Assembly: GCA_020073395.1 (NCBI GenBank)
Contig: JAIQFF010000038.1
Span: 1-35,170 of the forward strand
DNA from: Terriglobia bacterium
GTDB taxonomy: Bacteria; Acidobacteriota; Terriglobia; Terriglobales; Acidobacteriaceae
Direction: 5' to 3'
Length of the DNA stretch: 35,170 bases
The notes beneath the pieces were generated by a model. That model was not told the DNA's origin. It was given only the letters and a program-made list of their open reading frames with translations, and ran no database searches. The translations under genes were made by a program, and so were the position numbers. Position 1 is the stretch's first letter; the number at the start of each line of letters is the position of its first letter. Positions 1 through 6,928 of the stretch are shown piece by piece.

Positions 1-2
1 CC

Positions 3-1550
3 CTTGCCGAATCCTCACAGCGCCCTTCGGCTGAACTCGATTTCTACTACGGCACGGCACTCGCGCAAGTAGGACGCTGGGACGATGCGCAGCGGGCGTT
101 TGCGGCCGGAGCCCGGCTCCAGCCCGGCGACAAGCGGTTTCCGCTGGAACTGGCGGGGGTGGCATTCAAGCAGAAGCGGTACCCAGCTGCGGCGCGCCAC
201 TTGCGGCGGTCCTTGCGTCTTGATCCCACTGATTCCTACGGCAACGATTTTCTTGGCACCGTCTATTTTCTGCAGGGAAACATCGCAGCTGCCCTGAAGT
301 ATTGGAGCCGCGTGGGCAAGCCACAAATTGTGGAGATACGAAGCCAGCCTCCGCCCCGACTGAATGCGGCATTGCTCGATCGTGCGATGGCTTTCGCGCC
401 GGCCAGCGTCCTGCGCCTCCCCGATCTGCTGACTACCGAGGTCCGCGTCCCCGGACTGGAAATTTTTCCCCGCTACCAATTTGATCTGCAGGCCCGCGAC
501 GACGGCAAGTTTGACATTCTTTTCCGCAACCGCGAGCGCGACGGATGGGGCCAGGGCAAGCTGGAAAAGCTGTTTCTGCTGTTTCGGGGCTTGCCCTTTC
601 AAAGCGTTACTCCGGAGGTTTACAACCTGCGCCACCGGGCCATCAACTTCGTCTCCATGTATCGCTGGGATGCGGACAAGCGGCGGCTGCTGGCGCGGCT
701 GTCGAGTCCGTTCAAGGCCAATCCAAAATTTCGCTACGGACTGGCGGCCGACTTGCGCAGTGAAAACTGGGACATCAGGAATTCGTTTCAGGGTCCGGCG
801 CCTGTGTTGGAAAGCTTCAACATGCGGCGAGAAGCGGTGGAGGTGGACTTCGCTTCTTTCGAAAGCGGGCGCTGGCAGTGGTCTGCGGGGGCCGAAATTT
901 CGCATCGCGACTTCCGCAGCGTGATTCCGGGAACGGCGCTCACTCCGAGCCTGCTGACCAAGGGATACCAGCTCAAGCAGACCACGCAATTAAACGCCGG
1001 GCTTTGGCGTGTGCCGGAACGGCGAGTGACCCTGGAAGGGGGAGTGTCCTCACAGGCAGGGCGTATCCGGTCGCAACCTTCGCATTCTTTCGAGAGGCTG
1101 CAAGGTTCATTGCGGTTTCACTGGCTTCCGCAATCACAGGGCGACGACTATGAAATACAGCACCGAATCAGGGCCGGCAAAACGTTCGGGGAGGTTCCGT
1201 TCGACGAGCTCTTTATGCTTGGCCTCGAGCGCGATAACGATCTTGAGATGCGAGGGCATATCGGGACCCGCGACGGCCGGAAGGGCAGCGCTCCGATGGG
1301 GCGGGATTATTTCCTGTCCAATTGGGAAGCCGATAAGAACGTGTATCGCAACGGCATCTTTACCGTGAAGCTGGGGCCATTTCTGGACACGGGCAAAATT
1401 ACCGACGCCTCCGCGGGATTGGGTTCGCAGAAATGGTTGTGGGACCTGGGCGCGCAGGCTACGGTACGCGTGTTTGGCGTCGGAGTTGCCTTTTCCTATG
1501 GCAAAGATTTGCGGTCGGGGAACAATGCCTTCTATGTTTCGATGCGGTAG
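3..1550 (+). CDS. TPR protein with C-terminal beta-barrel-like domain (5' end missing)
   Basis: The frame is open from the first bases of the window, so the true start lies upstream. The first ~100 visible residues read as TPR helices (GRWDDAQRAF, then KQKRYPAAARHLRRSLRLDP). The rest is rich in alternating strands. Near the C-terminus, RDYFLSNWEADKNVYRNGI followed by GPFLDTGKITD resembles the last strands of Omp85/surface-antigen type barrels. The last residues are FYVSMR, so the classical terminal aromatic is absent. Likely role (inference): an outer-membrane protein whose periplasmic TPR part binds partners. The fold call rests on pattern only; a generic TPR protein with an unrelated strand-rich tail is the alternative. 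There is no same-strand partner close downstream: sodC begins 191 bp later. Confidence 0.6.
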   Translation, partial: LAESSQRPSAELDFYYGTALAQVGRWDDAQRAFAAGARLQPGDKRFPLELAGVAFKQKRYPAAARHLRRSLRLDPTDSYGNDFLGTVYFLQGNIAAALKYWSRVGKPQIVEIRSQPPPRLNAALLDRAMAFAPASVLRLPDLLTTEVRVPGLEIFPRYQFDLQARDDGKFDILFRNRERDGWGQGKLEKLFLLFRGLPFQSVTPEVYNLRHRAINFVSMYRWDADKRRLLARLSSPFKANPKFRYGLAADLRSENWDIRNSFQGPAPVLESFNMRREAVEVDFASFESGRWQWSAGAEISHRDFRSVIPGTALTPSLLTKGYQLKQTTQLNAGLWRVPERRVTLEGGVSSQAGRIRSQPSHSFERLQGSLRFHWLPQSQGDDYEIQHRIRAGKTFGEVPFDELFMLGLERDNDLEMRGHIGTRDGRKGSAPMGRDYFLSNWEADKNVYRNGIFTVKLGPFLDTGKITDASAGLGSQKWLWDLGAQATVRVFGVGVAFSYGKDLRSGNNAFYVSMR

Positions 1551-1649
1551 AGGCTTAGTCGCCTCGTGCCATGCGTCATGCTGAGCTTGCGAAGCGTGCG
1601 GCAGATATGCGCGGTGGCGGGACTTGTACCGCTGCACGCCGGATCCTTC

Positions 1650-1665
1650 ACGGCCTGAAGGCCGT
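1650..1665. repeat. Perfect 6+4+6 hairpin downstream of the TPR-barrel gene
   Basis: ACGGCC-TGAA-GGCCGT is a perfect short inverted repeat about 100 bp after the stop of the first gene. It sits in a tract (1560-1680) that looks like an intergenic repeat rather than coding DNA. No T-run follows, so a terminator role is only possible. Confidence 0.4.
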
Positions 1666-1726
1666 TCAGGATGACGCCGTAGATTTAAGATTGAGTTACT
1701 ACATAGGTGTGCCGGCGTTGTAGCGT

Positions 1727-1732
1727 TATAAT
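1727..1732 (+). promoter_or_regulatory. Candidate -10 box of sodC (TATAAT)
   Basis: A consensus TATAAT lies only 9 bp before the ATG of the superoxide dismutase gene. No convincing -35 is seen at 16-18 bp. If used, transcription would begin within a few bases of the ATG, giving an almost leaderless mRNA. This fits the lack of any Shine-Dalgarno sequence in front of that ATG. Confidence 0.35.
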
Positions 1733-1741
1733 TGCCAGGCC

Positions 1742-2266
1742 ATGAAAATCGCTAAAACGTTTTCGCTTGCCATCGGATTGTGTTCGTTCTTCGCCCTGTC
1801 GATCGCCGCAGCTGCCAAGACCACGGTCGAACTGAAAGACGCGCAGGGCAAAAGCGTAGGAACAGCGGTGCTATGGAGCAAGGAAGCATCGGCGGGCGTA
1901 TCCATGGAGCTCAAGCTGCACGACCTTCCGCCGGGGATGCACGCTTTGCACTTTCACCAGAAGGCGCAATGCGAGGCGCCGGATTTCAAATCGGCCGGCC
2001 CGCACTTTAATCCCGAGGGAAAGAAGCATGGCCTGGAGAATCCCGAAGGCCACCATGCCGGAGACATGAACAACTTCACTGTTAATGCCAAGGGCAAAGC
2101 CAAGTTCAAAGTGGTGAACAAGGACGTAACTCTGGGCGACGACAGCCACTCCCTGTTCAGCAACGGCGGCACGGCGCTGGTGATTCATGCCAAGGCAGAC
2201 GACATGAAGAGCGACCCGGCCGGAAACGCGGGCGACCGCATCGCCTGCGGCGTAATCACGAAATAG
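1742..2266 (+). CDS. sodC: Secreted Cu/Zn superoxide dismutase
   Basis: The protein (174 aa) dismutates superoxide to O2 and H2O2 outside the cytoplasm. A signal peptide occupies about residues 1-25 (MKIAK, hydrophobic stretch, AAAA). The metal site is complete by alignment to the family: H70 and H72 (HFH), H88 (GPHFNP), H96, H105 and D108 (HAGD), and H149 (VIHAKADD). The active-site arginine is R166 in GDRIACGVI, and C77/C169 would form the conserved disulphide. The ATG start is fixed by the signal peptide. No ribosome binding site is visible. The gene appears monocistronic, and what follows is a gene remnant on the other strand. Confidence 0.93.
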   Translation: MKIAKTFSLAIGLCSFFALSIAAAAKTTVELKDAQGKSVGTAVLWSKEASAGVSMELKLHDLPPGMHALHFHQKAQCEAPDFKSAGPHFNPEGKKHGLENPEGHHAGDMNNFTVNAKGKAKFKVVNKDVTLGDDSHSLFSNGGTALVIHAKADDMKSDPAGNAGDRIACGVITK

Positions 2267-2396
2267 CCGGGATAACACAGTTTGAACAGGTTATGCACAG
2301 TTAGCGGGCCCCAGAATACAGTGAAGACCCTATAGACCCTGTAGTTTCGCTCCCGCGTTGCAGGGTAGGGTGCCCTGGTTGCCGCGCGTGGTTTCA

Positions 2397-2598
2397 CTAC
2401 TTTTTGAGGGTGATTTGGACCCGCCGGTTTTTCTGCCTTCCGTCCAGATCGTCGCTGCCGTCGGGCTTGGTGTTCGGAGCCACGGGTTTGGTGTCGCCAA
2501 AGCCCTGCGTACTTATCTGATTTGACGCGCCACGTCCCACCAGCCACGCCTTCACGGGGAGTGGCGCGCCGTTCGGAAAGCTTCTGGTTATGGCCCAA
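2397..2598 (-). pseudogene. Frameshifted remnant of an OmpA-like C-terminal (peptidoglycan-binding) domain
   Basis: On the minus strand one frame gives NQKLSERRA, the start of the last OmpA-domain helix. About 6 codons on, another frame gives VKAWLVGRG, then GFGDTKPVAPNT and GRQKNRRVQITLKK followed by a stop. Together these spell the end of an OmpA_C domain, which binds peptidoglycan in intact proteins, but a single-base indel near 2556-2565 separates them. Nothing upstream of NQK resembles the rest of the domain. The homology stops where the 7-nt repeat at 2607-2641 begins. It therefore looks like a decayed fragment. A sequencing error cannot explain the missing N-terminal part. Confidence 0.7.
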
Positions 2599-2606
2599 AT
2601 CTTTAA

Positions 2607-2641
2607 GGTCCCACGTCCGACGTCTGGAGTCCGGCGTCCGG
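2607..2641. repeat. Degenerate 7-nt tandem repeat, five units
   Basis: The units GGTCCCA, CGTCCGA, CGTCTGG, AGTCCGG and CGTCCGG follow each other without gaps. The array lies between the OmpA remnant and the imuB stop. Its unit type matches the array inside imuA at 4813-4936. Confidence 0.7.
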
Positions 2642-2655
2642 GCGCGGGGCGGCCT

Positions 2656-4260
2656 TCAGTCATAGCTCCCCTCCACCTGCCACTGTCCTCTGAGCAAATC
2701 GCGGACCAGGCGATAGAGCGTGATGCCGGTTGCTTCCTGTAACGCGATGTCCCACTCGTCGCGGGCCCATCCTTCCTGCTCCCACCAGTCTCCAGAGGTG
2801 CGCCAGGGACCGGCGGCCCAGAGGATTTCCCCACAAATCTCCTTGCGCCTGGGGCAAGCGATGTGCGCAGGCTTGCCTTCCTGCAGGGTCACGGTGGCGC
2901 GCAAGGGTGGACGGAAGATACGCATGGCAGTGACTGCGACTTCGTTTTGTTTTTGCAGTTCCTGGGGATTGTCATTCCGGGATGCCTTGGGATTGCGAGC
3001 CGTCTGCTCCTGCCTCTGACCCGGGGCAAAATGTTGTATCCGGAAAGCTTCTGGACGGTGTGTGTCCAGCAGTTGCAGTGATCCCACTTTATTTTGACCA
3101 ACAATTCCTGCGATTCTCGCCAACGTGAGCTCGAGCTTTTCCGGCTCCGGAGAAGGAGGCAGGAACAAACCACTCTGCGCTGCCCGCGGCCGCACCGGCT
3201 CCGCCGATAAATGGATCTTCACGATGGGAGCGCCGGGCGGGTGTGCATTCAAATCAAGCTGCAGCAGCTTGAGAAAAACTTTGGGATCCAGCAGGGGAAC
3301 AGGCAGGCGCAGGGTGCGGTGAAAACTTTGTCGAGCCTGCGCTCGACCCGGACGGGCGGGGGCGCTCGTCCCCACGTATTCTGGGGTGCTGCATTCCAGG
3401 GTCAGGTCCAGGTTTAACTCCTGAGTGGCTAATGCCCGGGCGCCCAGCCGGGCACATAGCTGTTCCAGCAACCGGCTTAGCAGAAATGCCAGTGGTTCGA
3501 GCAGCACCAGTGGATATTCCAGTTCGATCGCCTCTTCGAAAACCAGAGGCAGCTCGACTGGAACCAGCGATCGGGAACTGCAGCCACGTGCCAATTGTTG
3601 CAGGCGAATGCCTTCCTGGCCCAGACGCTCGCTCAGCGCGACTTCGGGCAACGCAGCCAGAGCGCGAAGATTTCGGATGCCCCAGCGCTCAAGTACGTCC
3701 AGGGTTTGGAGATCGTGTCCCCCGGTAAACAACACTTCCAGGGGAAGATTGCCCAACTGCTCGGCTTCTCTTCCTTCAGGAATCACGATCACGCCGGAAA
3801 AGCCGAGAGCCGCGAGTACGGCCGTGTCCGGGTTGGAAGCCACGGCAATATTGGCTTCGAGGCCAAGATCGGAAGCACGGCGCGCCACATCCCGCGCGAT
3901 TTTTGGCAGCGGACCGAAAAGCGGCTCCAGACCGGCGAGATCGAGAAGGACGGTGTCACAACCCGCATCCTCCACTCGCGGCGAAAATGACTGGGCGCAG
4001 TCGAGCAAGGCCGCGTGTGCGGCGGCCTCCTGTAATAAAGATCGTGGGCGCAGCACAAGATCAGAGCAGGCTTCCACCTGAAGTTTCGTCATTCCCAGCG
4101 AAACTCCAGCGTGGCGGGCCTTTTCATTCAAAGCAAAAATCGTTTGCAGCGGCGTTTTGCCTTCAAGCACGGCCAAAGCTTGTGAGCGCAAGCCAGGTTC
4201 GGCGCGCAGCAAGGCCTCGACAGGAAAGTCAGGAACGTAGATGCAGGCGAAGGCAGTCAT
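2656..4260 (-). CDS. imuB: ImuB, Y-family polymerase-like mutagenesis protein
   Basis: The protein has 534 aa. It opens with ACIYVPDFPVEALL, the ImuB form of the Y-family palm start. At residues 96-110 the motif that is SIDE in active polymerases reads GCDT, so the catalytic Glu is replaced. The first metal-binding Asp aligns with Y8. The protein should therefore be non-catalytic, as known for ImuB, which recruits the DnaE2 polymerase and the beta clamp in translesion synthesis. The C-terminus carries the ImuB tail (GPWRTSGDWW, RDEWDIAL, LYRLVRDL, ending VEGSYD). It lies 144 bp downstream of imuA on the same strand and is probably cotranscribed. No dnaE2 is present in the window. The ATG at 4260 is the natural start because the palm motif follows at once. 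Confidence 0.9.
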   Translation of the reverse strand: MTAFACIYVPDFPVEALLRAEPGLRSQALAVLEGKTPLQTIFALNEKARHAGVSLGMTKLQVEACSDLVLRPRSLLQEAAAHAALLDCAQSFSPRVEDAGCDTVLLDLAGLEPLFGPLPKIARDVARRASDLGLEANIAVASNPDTAVLAALGFSGVIVIPEGREAEQLGNLPLEVLFTGGHDLQTLDVLERWGIRNLRALAALPEVALSERLGQEGIRLQQLARGCSSRSLVPVELPLVFEEAIELEYPLVLLEPLAFLLSRLLEQLCARLGARALATQELNLDLTLECSTPEYVGTSAPARPGRAQARQSFHRTLRLPVPLLDPKVFLKLLQLDLNAHPPGAPIVKIHLSAEPVRPRAAQSGLFLPPSPEPEKLELTLARIAGIVGQNKVGSLQLLDTHRPEAFRIQHFAPGQRQEQTARNPKASRNDNPQELQKQNEVAVTAMRIFRPPLRATVTLQEGKPAHIACPRRKEICGEILWAAGPWRTSGDWWEQEGWARDEWDIALQEATGITLYRLVRDLLRGQWQVEGSYD

Positions 4261-4275
4261 CGTTCGTCAGAGAAA

Positions 4276-4296
4276 AGCTGTCAGCTCTCAGCTTGT
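4276..4296. repeat. Degenerate 7-nt tandem repeat, three units
   Basis: AGCTGTC, AGCTCTC and AGCTTGT lie in the imuA-imuB spacer, directly next to the mini-hairpins at 4300-4341. The units are close to the reverse complement of the CTGAGAG units found inside the imuA reading frame at 4541-4578. Confidence 0.55.
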
Positions 4297-4299
4297 AGC

Positions 4300-4341
4300 G
4301 CCGGCGTCCCGCCGGCTGTCGCGAGGGCGTCTCGCCCTCGC
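4300..4341. repeat. Two adjacent perfect mini-hairpins in the imuA-imuB spacer
   Basis: GCCGGCG-TCC-CGCCGGC (4300-4316) and GCGAGGGCG-TCT-CGCCCTCGC (4321-4341) are both perfect, with 7 and 9 bp arms and 3-nt loops. They have the same architecture as the elements at 14360 and 35038. In mRNA they would fold between imuA and imuB and could lower imuB expression (inference). Confidence 0.7.
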
Positions 4342-4404
4342 AGCAAAAAGCAAGATGCAACCGGCAACGCTGGTCCGAGCGCAATCGAAGGCGCTGCCGT
4401 GGGA

Positions 4405-5325
4405 CTACGCAATCCGCACCGCTTTTGTGGCGAAGACCGTGGTGACGGATTGTGTCGGTTTTCGCTGCATGCGCGAACGCAGCAGCTCTCCTTCAACGCG
4501 CAGTCCATCCAGAAGTTGCACGTGGGCCAGCGAAAGTTCGCTTTTAACTGAGAGCTGAGAGCTGATAGTTGAAAGCTGCTCCCCCGTCCGCAGCCTGATC
4601 AGCAGAGAAGCGCAAGTCGGAGCACAGGGCGCCTGGGCCACTACCAATAGCACCGTGGCAGTGGATTCGACGGCACGCTGAAAGCGAAACCAGGAAGCCA
4701 GCGGAATCCGCCACGCGGCCGCGTCCGGCACATCGCCGAGATCGATGGCCACCAGGCCAAAGCCCCCACTTTGCAAAAGCAGATCAGTAACTCGCAGAGC
4801 CTGCTCAAGCCGGACGTAGGATCTCAGACCTCGGACCTCGGACTCCTGACCTCGGACTTCACCCCTATGGTCGGGGGTCTGATGTCTGAGGCCCGAGTGC
4901 TGAGGCCCGAGGTCCGACGTCCGACGTCCGGTCCCGCAGCGTATCCACAGCAATCTTTCCAACTCAACTCCCGCTGCCGCAGCCGAGACCGCATCGAGCG
5001 CGTCCGTAGTGTCCACCAGGGCGCAGACTTCCTGGCGACGGGTAGCTGCCGCCAGGGCAGCCAGCAACACGCTGGTGCGTCCGGAAGAGGCTGGTCCACA
5101 AATCTCGCTCAGACATCCCCGCGGAAGCCCGCCGGAAAGCTCATCAATCTCGCGAATTCCGCTGGAGACCATCTCTGGCGAAGGTCGTACCTCCAGTCGT
5201 GATGCCGCAGTCACCCCCGCCAGCTTGGGCACTGCCGCCAGCCGTTGTAAGACCAGCGCCGGTTCCTTCTTTGCAGCAAAGACAACCGCATCGCCCGCCG
5301 GGGCGTAAAAGAGTGGGGAAGACAT
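4405..5325 (-). CDS. imuA: ImuA, RecA-like mutagenesis protein with repeat-derived insertions
   Basis: The protein has 306 aa from the ATG at 5325, which is preceded by GAGG at suitable spacing; a TTG four codons earlier is less likely. A P-loop, GPASSGRTS, lies at residues 77-85, after the family motif GIREIDELSGGLPRG. The Walker B-like strand is GLVAIDLGDVP near 190-200. ImuA works with ImuB in SOS mutagenesis and is thought to bridge to RecA. Two stretches look foreign. Residues ~133-170 are polar and low-complexity and coincide with the 7-nt array at 4813-4936. Residues ~248-262 (EQLSTISSQLSVKSEL) coincide with the array at 4541-4578. Both keep the frame open, and conserved sequence resumes after them (RLEQALRVTDLLLQ; HVQLLDGLR), so the gene may still work. 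Confidence 0.85.
   Translation of the reverse strand: MSSPLFYAPAGDAVVFAAKKEPALVLQRLAAVPKLAGVTAASRLEVRPSPEMVSSGIREIDELSGGLPRGCLSEICGPASSGRTSVLLAALAAATRRQEVCALVDTTDALDAVSAAAAGVELERLLWIRCGTGRRTSDLGPQHSGLRHQTPDHRGEVRGQESEVRGLRSYVRLEQALRVTDLLLQSGGFGLVAIDLGDVPDAAAWRIPLASWFRFQRAVESTATVLLVVAQAPCAPTCASLLIRLRTGEQLSTISSQLSVKSELSLAHVQLLDGLRVEGELLRSRMQRKPTQSVTTVFATKAVRIA
4541..4578. repeat. 7-nt tandem repeat inside imuA (CTGAGAG type)
   Basis: CTGAGAG, CTGAGAG, CTGATAG and TTGAAAG, flanked by partial units, lie in frame within the imuA coding sequence and encode a Ser/Leu/Gln-rich segment on the minus strand. Confidence 0.65.
4813..4936. repeat. Two 7-nt tandem arrays inside imuA (GACCTCG and GAGGTCC types)
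   Basis: The left array (4813-4861) has seven units: GACGTAG, GATCTCA, GACCTCG twice, GACTCCT, GACCTCG, GACTTCA. The right array (4881-4936) has about eight: GATGTCT, GAGGCCC, GAGTGCT, GAGGCCC, GAGGTCC, GACGTCC twice, GGTCCCG. A phase break of about 19 nt separates them. Three units make 21 nt, so the encoded peptide has a 7-residue period (EVRGQES then EVRGLRS). Confidence 0.8.
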
Positions 5326-5405
5326 TAAGGACCTCAATTTCAGGGAAACGCCGGGGCGGCTGGCCGAGGCTGCGAATCGTTCTTTCGCTTTTTATTCGCT
5401 AAAAG

Positions 5406-5434
5406 AAATTAGCTCTGGGAGGGAATATTGTCAA
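5406..5434 (-). promoter_or_regulatory. Sigma-70-type promoter of imuA-imuB
   Basis: On the minus strand TTGACA (5434-5429) and TAATTT (5411-5406) are separated by exactly 17 bp. Predicted initiation is near 5399, about 75 nt before the imuA ATG. Overlapping this point, the plus strand has TTCGCT twice (5384-5389 and 5395-5400), 11 bp apart. This is one helical turn and a reasonable candidate operator for an SOS-type repressor (inference; no known LexA box was matched). Confidence 0.65.
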
Positions 5435-5470
5435 GAGAGTAAGGTGATTGCCTGGCAGGCGACAACCTAG

Positions 5471-5487
5471 GCCGCCGTCCCGCCGGC
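5471..5487. repeat. Degenerate copy of the 4300 mini-hairpin
   Basis: GCCGCCGTCCCGCCGGC differs by one base from the hairpin at 4300-4316 and lies just upstream of the tRNA gene. Confidence 0.5.
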
Positions 5488-5522
5488 TCTCGTTTTGCTT
5501 TGTTATAATGACTGCCTCCGGC

Positions 5523-5597
5523 GGCGCTATCGTCTAGGGGTTAGGACGGAAGATTCTCAATCTTCAAACACGGGTTCGATTCCCGTTAGCGCTACCA
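5523..5597 (+). tRNA. tRNA-Glu (anticodon CTC)
   Basis: The cloverleaf folds by eye. The acceptor stem GGCGCTA pairs with TAGCGCT (G-U at 1:72). The D arm is GTCT with GGAC. The anticodon stem GAAGA/TCTTC encloses loop TTCTCAA, giving anticodon CTC (reads GAG). The T arm is ACGGG-TTCGATT-CCCGT, followed by discriminator A. The 3' CCA is encoded. Confidence 0.95.
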
Positions 5598-5605
5598 ACC
5601 TCCTG

Positions 5606-6019
5606 CTATTTCGTGTTATTTCCTGCACTTGCTGCTGACACCTCGAACTGCTCGAAACACGTTGTATCGAGTTGTGTGGCCCAGTCCCGGCAAGTAGGGG
5701 GCACAGCAGTAAGAACACCGGAATTCAGACCACGTGGGACGGCGCGCTCGTCTGGAATTGTCAAAGTTCCCCCGATGGCAACAGCGACAAGTATCACGGC
5801 AGCGGGAACAAAAGCCTTCCAGGGTTTCTTGCCCGTTACAGGAACCGCGACTATCGTGGCCACCAGAGTCTTCGAGTCATCCCCGCAAGGTTCTTCGCAG
5901 AGCGCGATTAAGCTGACGCAACTGGATCTGCAGTAGCCCGTGCTGATGCGGAGCGACAACTCCCGGATGGTCGGCAACTCAGAAGCAATATCGGCAGATC
6001 GCGGTCCTGTTCTTCCCAA
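5606..6019 (-). pseudogene. Possible remnant of a kinase- or TolB-type protein around its membrane segment
   Basis: The minus-strand frame contains SKTLVATIVAVP, then GKKPWKAFVPAAVILVAVA and GGTLTI: a polar linker, a basic stretch and one strong transmembrane helix. This pattern is familiar from the juxtamembrane part of acidobacterial Ser/Thr kinases and winged-helix/TolB proteins (recollection of the pattern, not a search). Nothing on either side looks like a kinase or propeller. The open frame has no clear start or ribosome binding site. It is either a decayed fragment or a non-coding stretch that stays open by chance. Otherwise the 467 bases between the tRNA and the transglycosylase hold nothing recognisable. 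Confidence 0.25.
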
Positions 6020-6064
6020 TGGAACGCCGCAATGGAAGCACCCTCGGCGCGGTTCGAGGCTAAT

Positions 6065-6730
6065 TTACTGCTCGGCTTTACATATCCGATAGATGTGGCC
6101 TACATGTTTCACGTAGTCAGTGGTTTCGCGGTATGGCGGCACTCCTCGAAATTGGGTCACCGCGTTGGAACCGCTGTTGTAGGCCGCAAGGATCAGATCT
6201 ACATTGCCGTTGTAATCGTGCGAGAGTTGGCCCAGGAGGCGTGTGCCTGCATCTGCGTTGGCGTACGGATCGAACGGATCCTCTAGCGAAAACTGCCGGG
6301 CGGTTTCGGGTTGCAGCGCCATCAAGCCGACGGCTCCCGTGGTGCTGATGGCGTGCGGATTCAGGCTGGACTCCCAGACTGCGACGGCATGAACCAGACA
6401 CCTGTCGACGCCATGCTTGGCGCTGGCTGTGTCCAGGATCTGGTTTATTTTTTCGATTGGCATGGTCGCCCTCTCAGCCTTGGAAGGAGACCTGAACCAG
6501 AGGGCATACGCCGCCAACCGGTCGCCCAGATGCCGGGAAAAAGGATGCCCGTAGCGATCAGGCTTGATGGGCGCTTTAAATGACACGTAGGCAGCCGCGA
6601 CCAGCAGGCCCGCTGAATAGAGCATGATTGCCGCCAAGCCAAGCCCAATCCGAGCCCTGTGGAGCAACTGGCCGCTTGTCGAAGGGGGTATCCTTCGCGG
6701 GTCTTTCTTGTCGAGTTCCGCGGAATTCAT
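6065..6730 (-). CDS. Membrane-anchored lytic transglycosylase (SLT domain)
   Basis: The protein has 221 aa. A single membrane helix lies at about residues 28-51. The periplasmic part carries a goose-type lysozyme-like SLT domain at ~95-215 that would cleave peptidoglycan glycan strands to 1,6-anhydro products. The catalytic Glu is E120 in VAVWESSLNPHA. The GLM motif reads GLMALQP (135-141) instead of the usual GLMQLMP. AAYNSG (182-187) and YRETTDYVKHV (200-210) complete the domain. The start is fixed because an in-frame TGA lies one codon before the ATG; AAAGG precedes it by about 10 nt. A 29-codon ORF ends with ATGA overlap on this start. There are no functional neighbours on the same strand. 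Confidence 0.88.
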   Translation of the reverse strand: MNSAELDKKDPRRIPPSTSGQLLHRARIGLGLAAIMLYSAGLLVAAAYVSFKAPIKPDRYGHPFSRHLGDRLAAYALWFRSPSKAERATMPIEKINQILDTASAKHGVDRCLVHAVAVWESSLNPHAISTTGAVGLMALQPETARQFSLEDPFDPYANADAGTRLLGQLSHDYNGNVDLILAAYNSGSNAVTQFRGVPPYRETTDYVKHVGHIYRICKAEQ

Positions 6731-6816
6731 TTTTCAGCCTTTCTCGACAGCGGAGTGCGCTGACGGTCGGCTTCACCAAAAGCCGCACACAGTTGCACAT
6801 TAACTGAAGGGCACAT
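6727..6816 (-). CDS. Possible 29-aa leader ORF overlapping the transglycosylase start
   Basis: An ATG at 6816 opens 29 codons (MCPSVNVQLCAAF...) whose TGA overlaps the transglycosylase ATG as ATGA, a classical coupling arrangement. A perfect AGGAGG lies at 6836-6831, but it is 14 nt away, long for this ATG. It is better spaced (6 nt) for a GTG at 6824 that opens an 82-codon ORF in a different frame running into the transglycosylase gene. Neither peptide resembles a known family. This is a weak candidate. Confidence 0.2.
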   Translation of the reverse strand: MCPSVNVQLCAAFGEADRQRTPLSRKAEK

Positions 6817-6928
6817 CGTTCCACAGCGCCCCTCCTAGTTCTATCTTTCCGGAAACAAAAGTCTTATCCTTATCTCACGATTTGTAAAGCGGCAGGCGAG
6901 TTGCGAGAAGTATGTCCTGGGCTGACCT

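Noticed and set aside
2656-4260. Active Y-family DNA polymerase
   Set aside because: The catalytic Glu and first Asp are replaced and the ImuB tail is present, so a non-catalytic ImuB is the better reading.
4813-4936. CRISPR array
   Set aside because: The repeats are 7 nt with no spacers and lie within a coding frame; no cas genes are present.
5613-5936. Plus-strand ORF after the tRNA
   Set aside because: No start signal or family resemblance; the opposite strand shows a more protein-like membrane segment.
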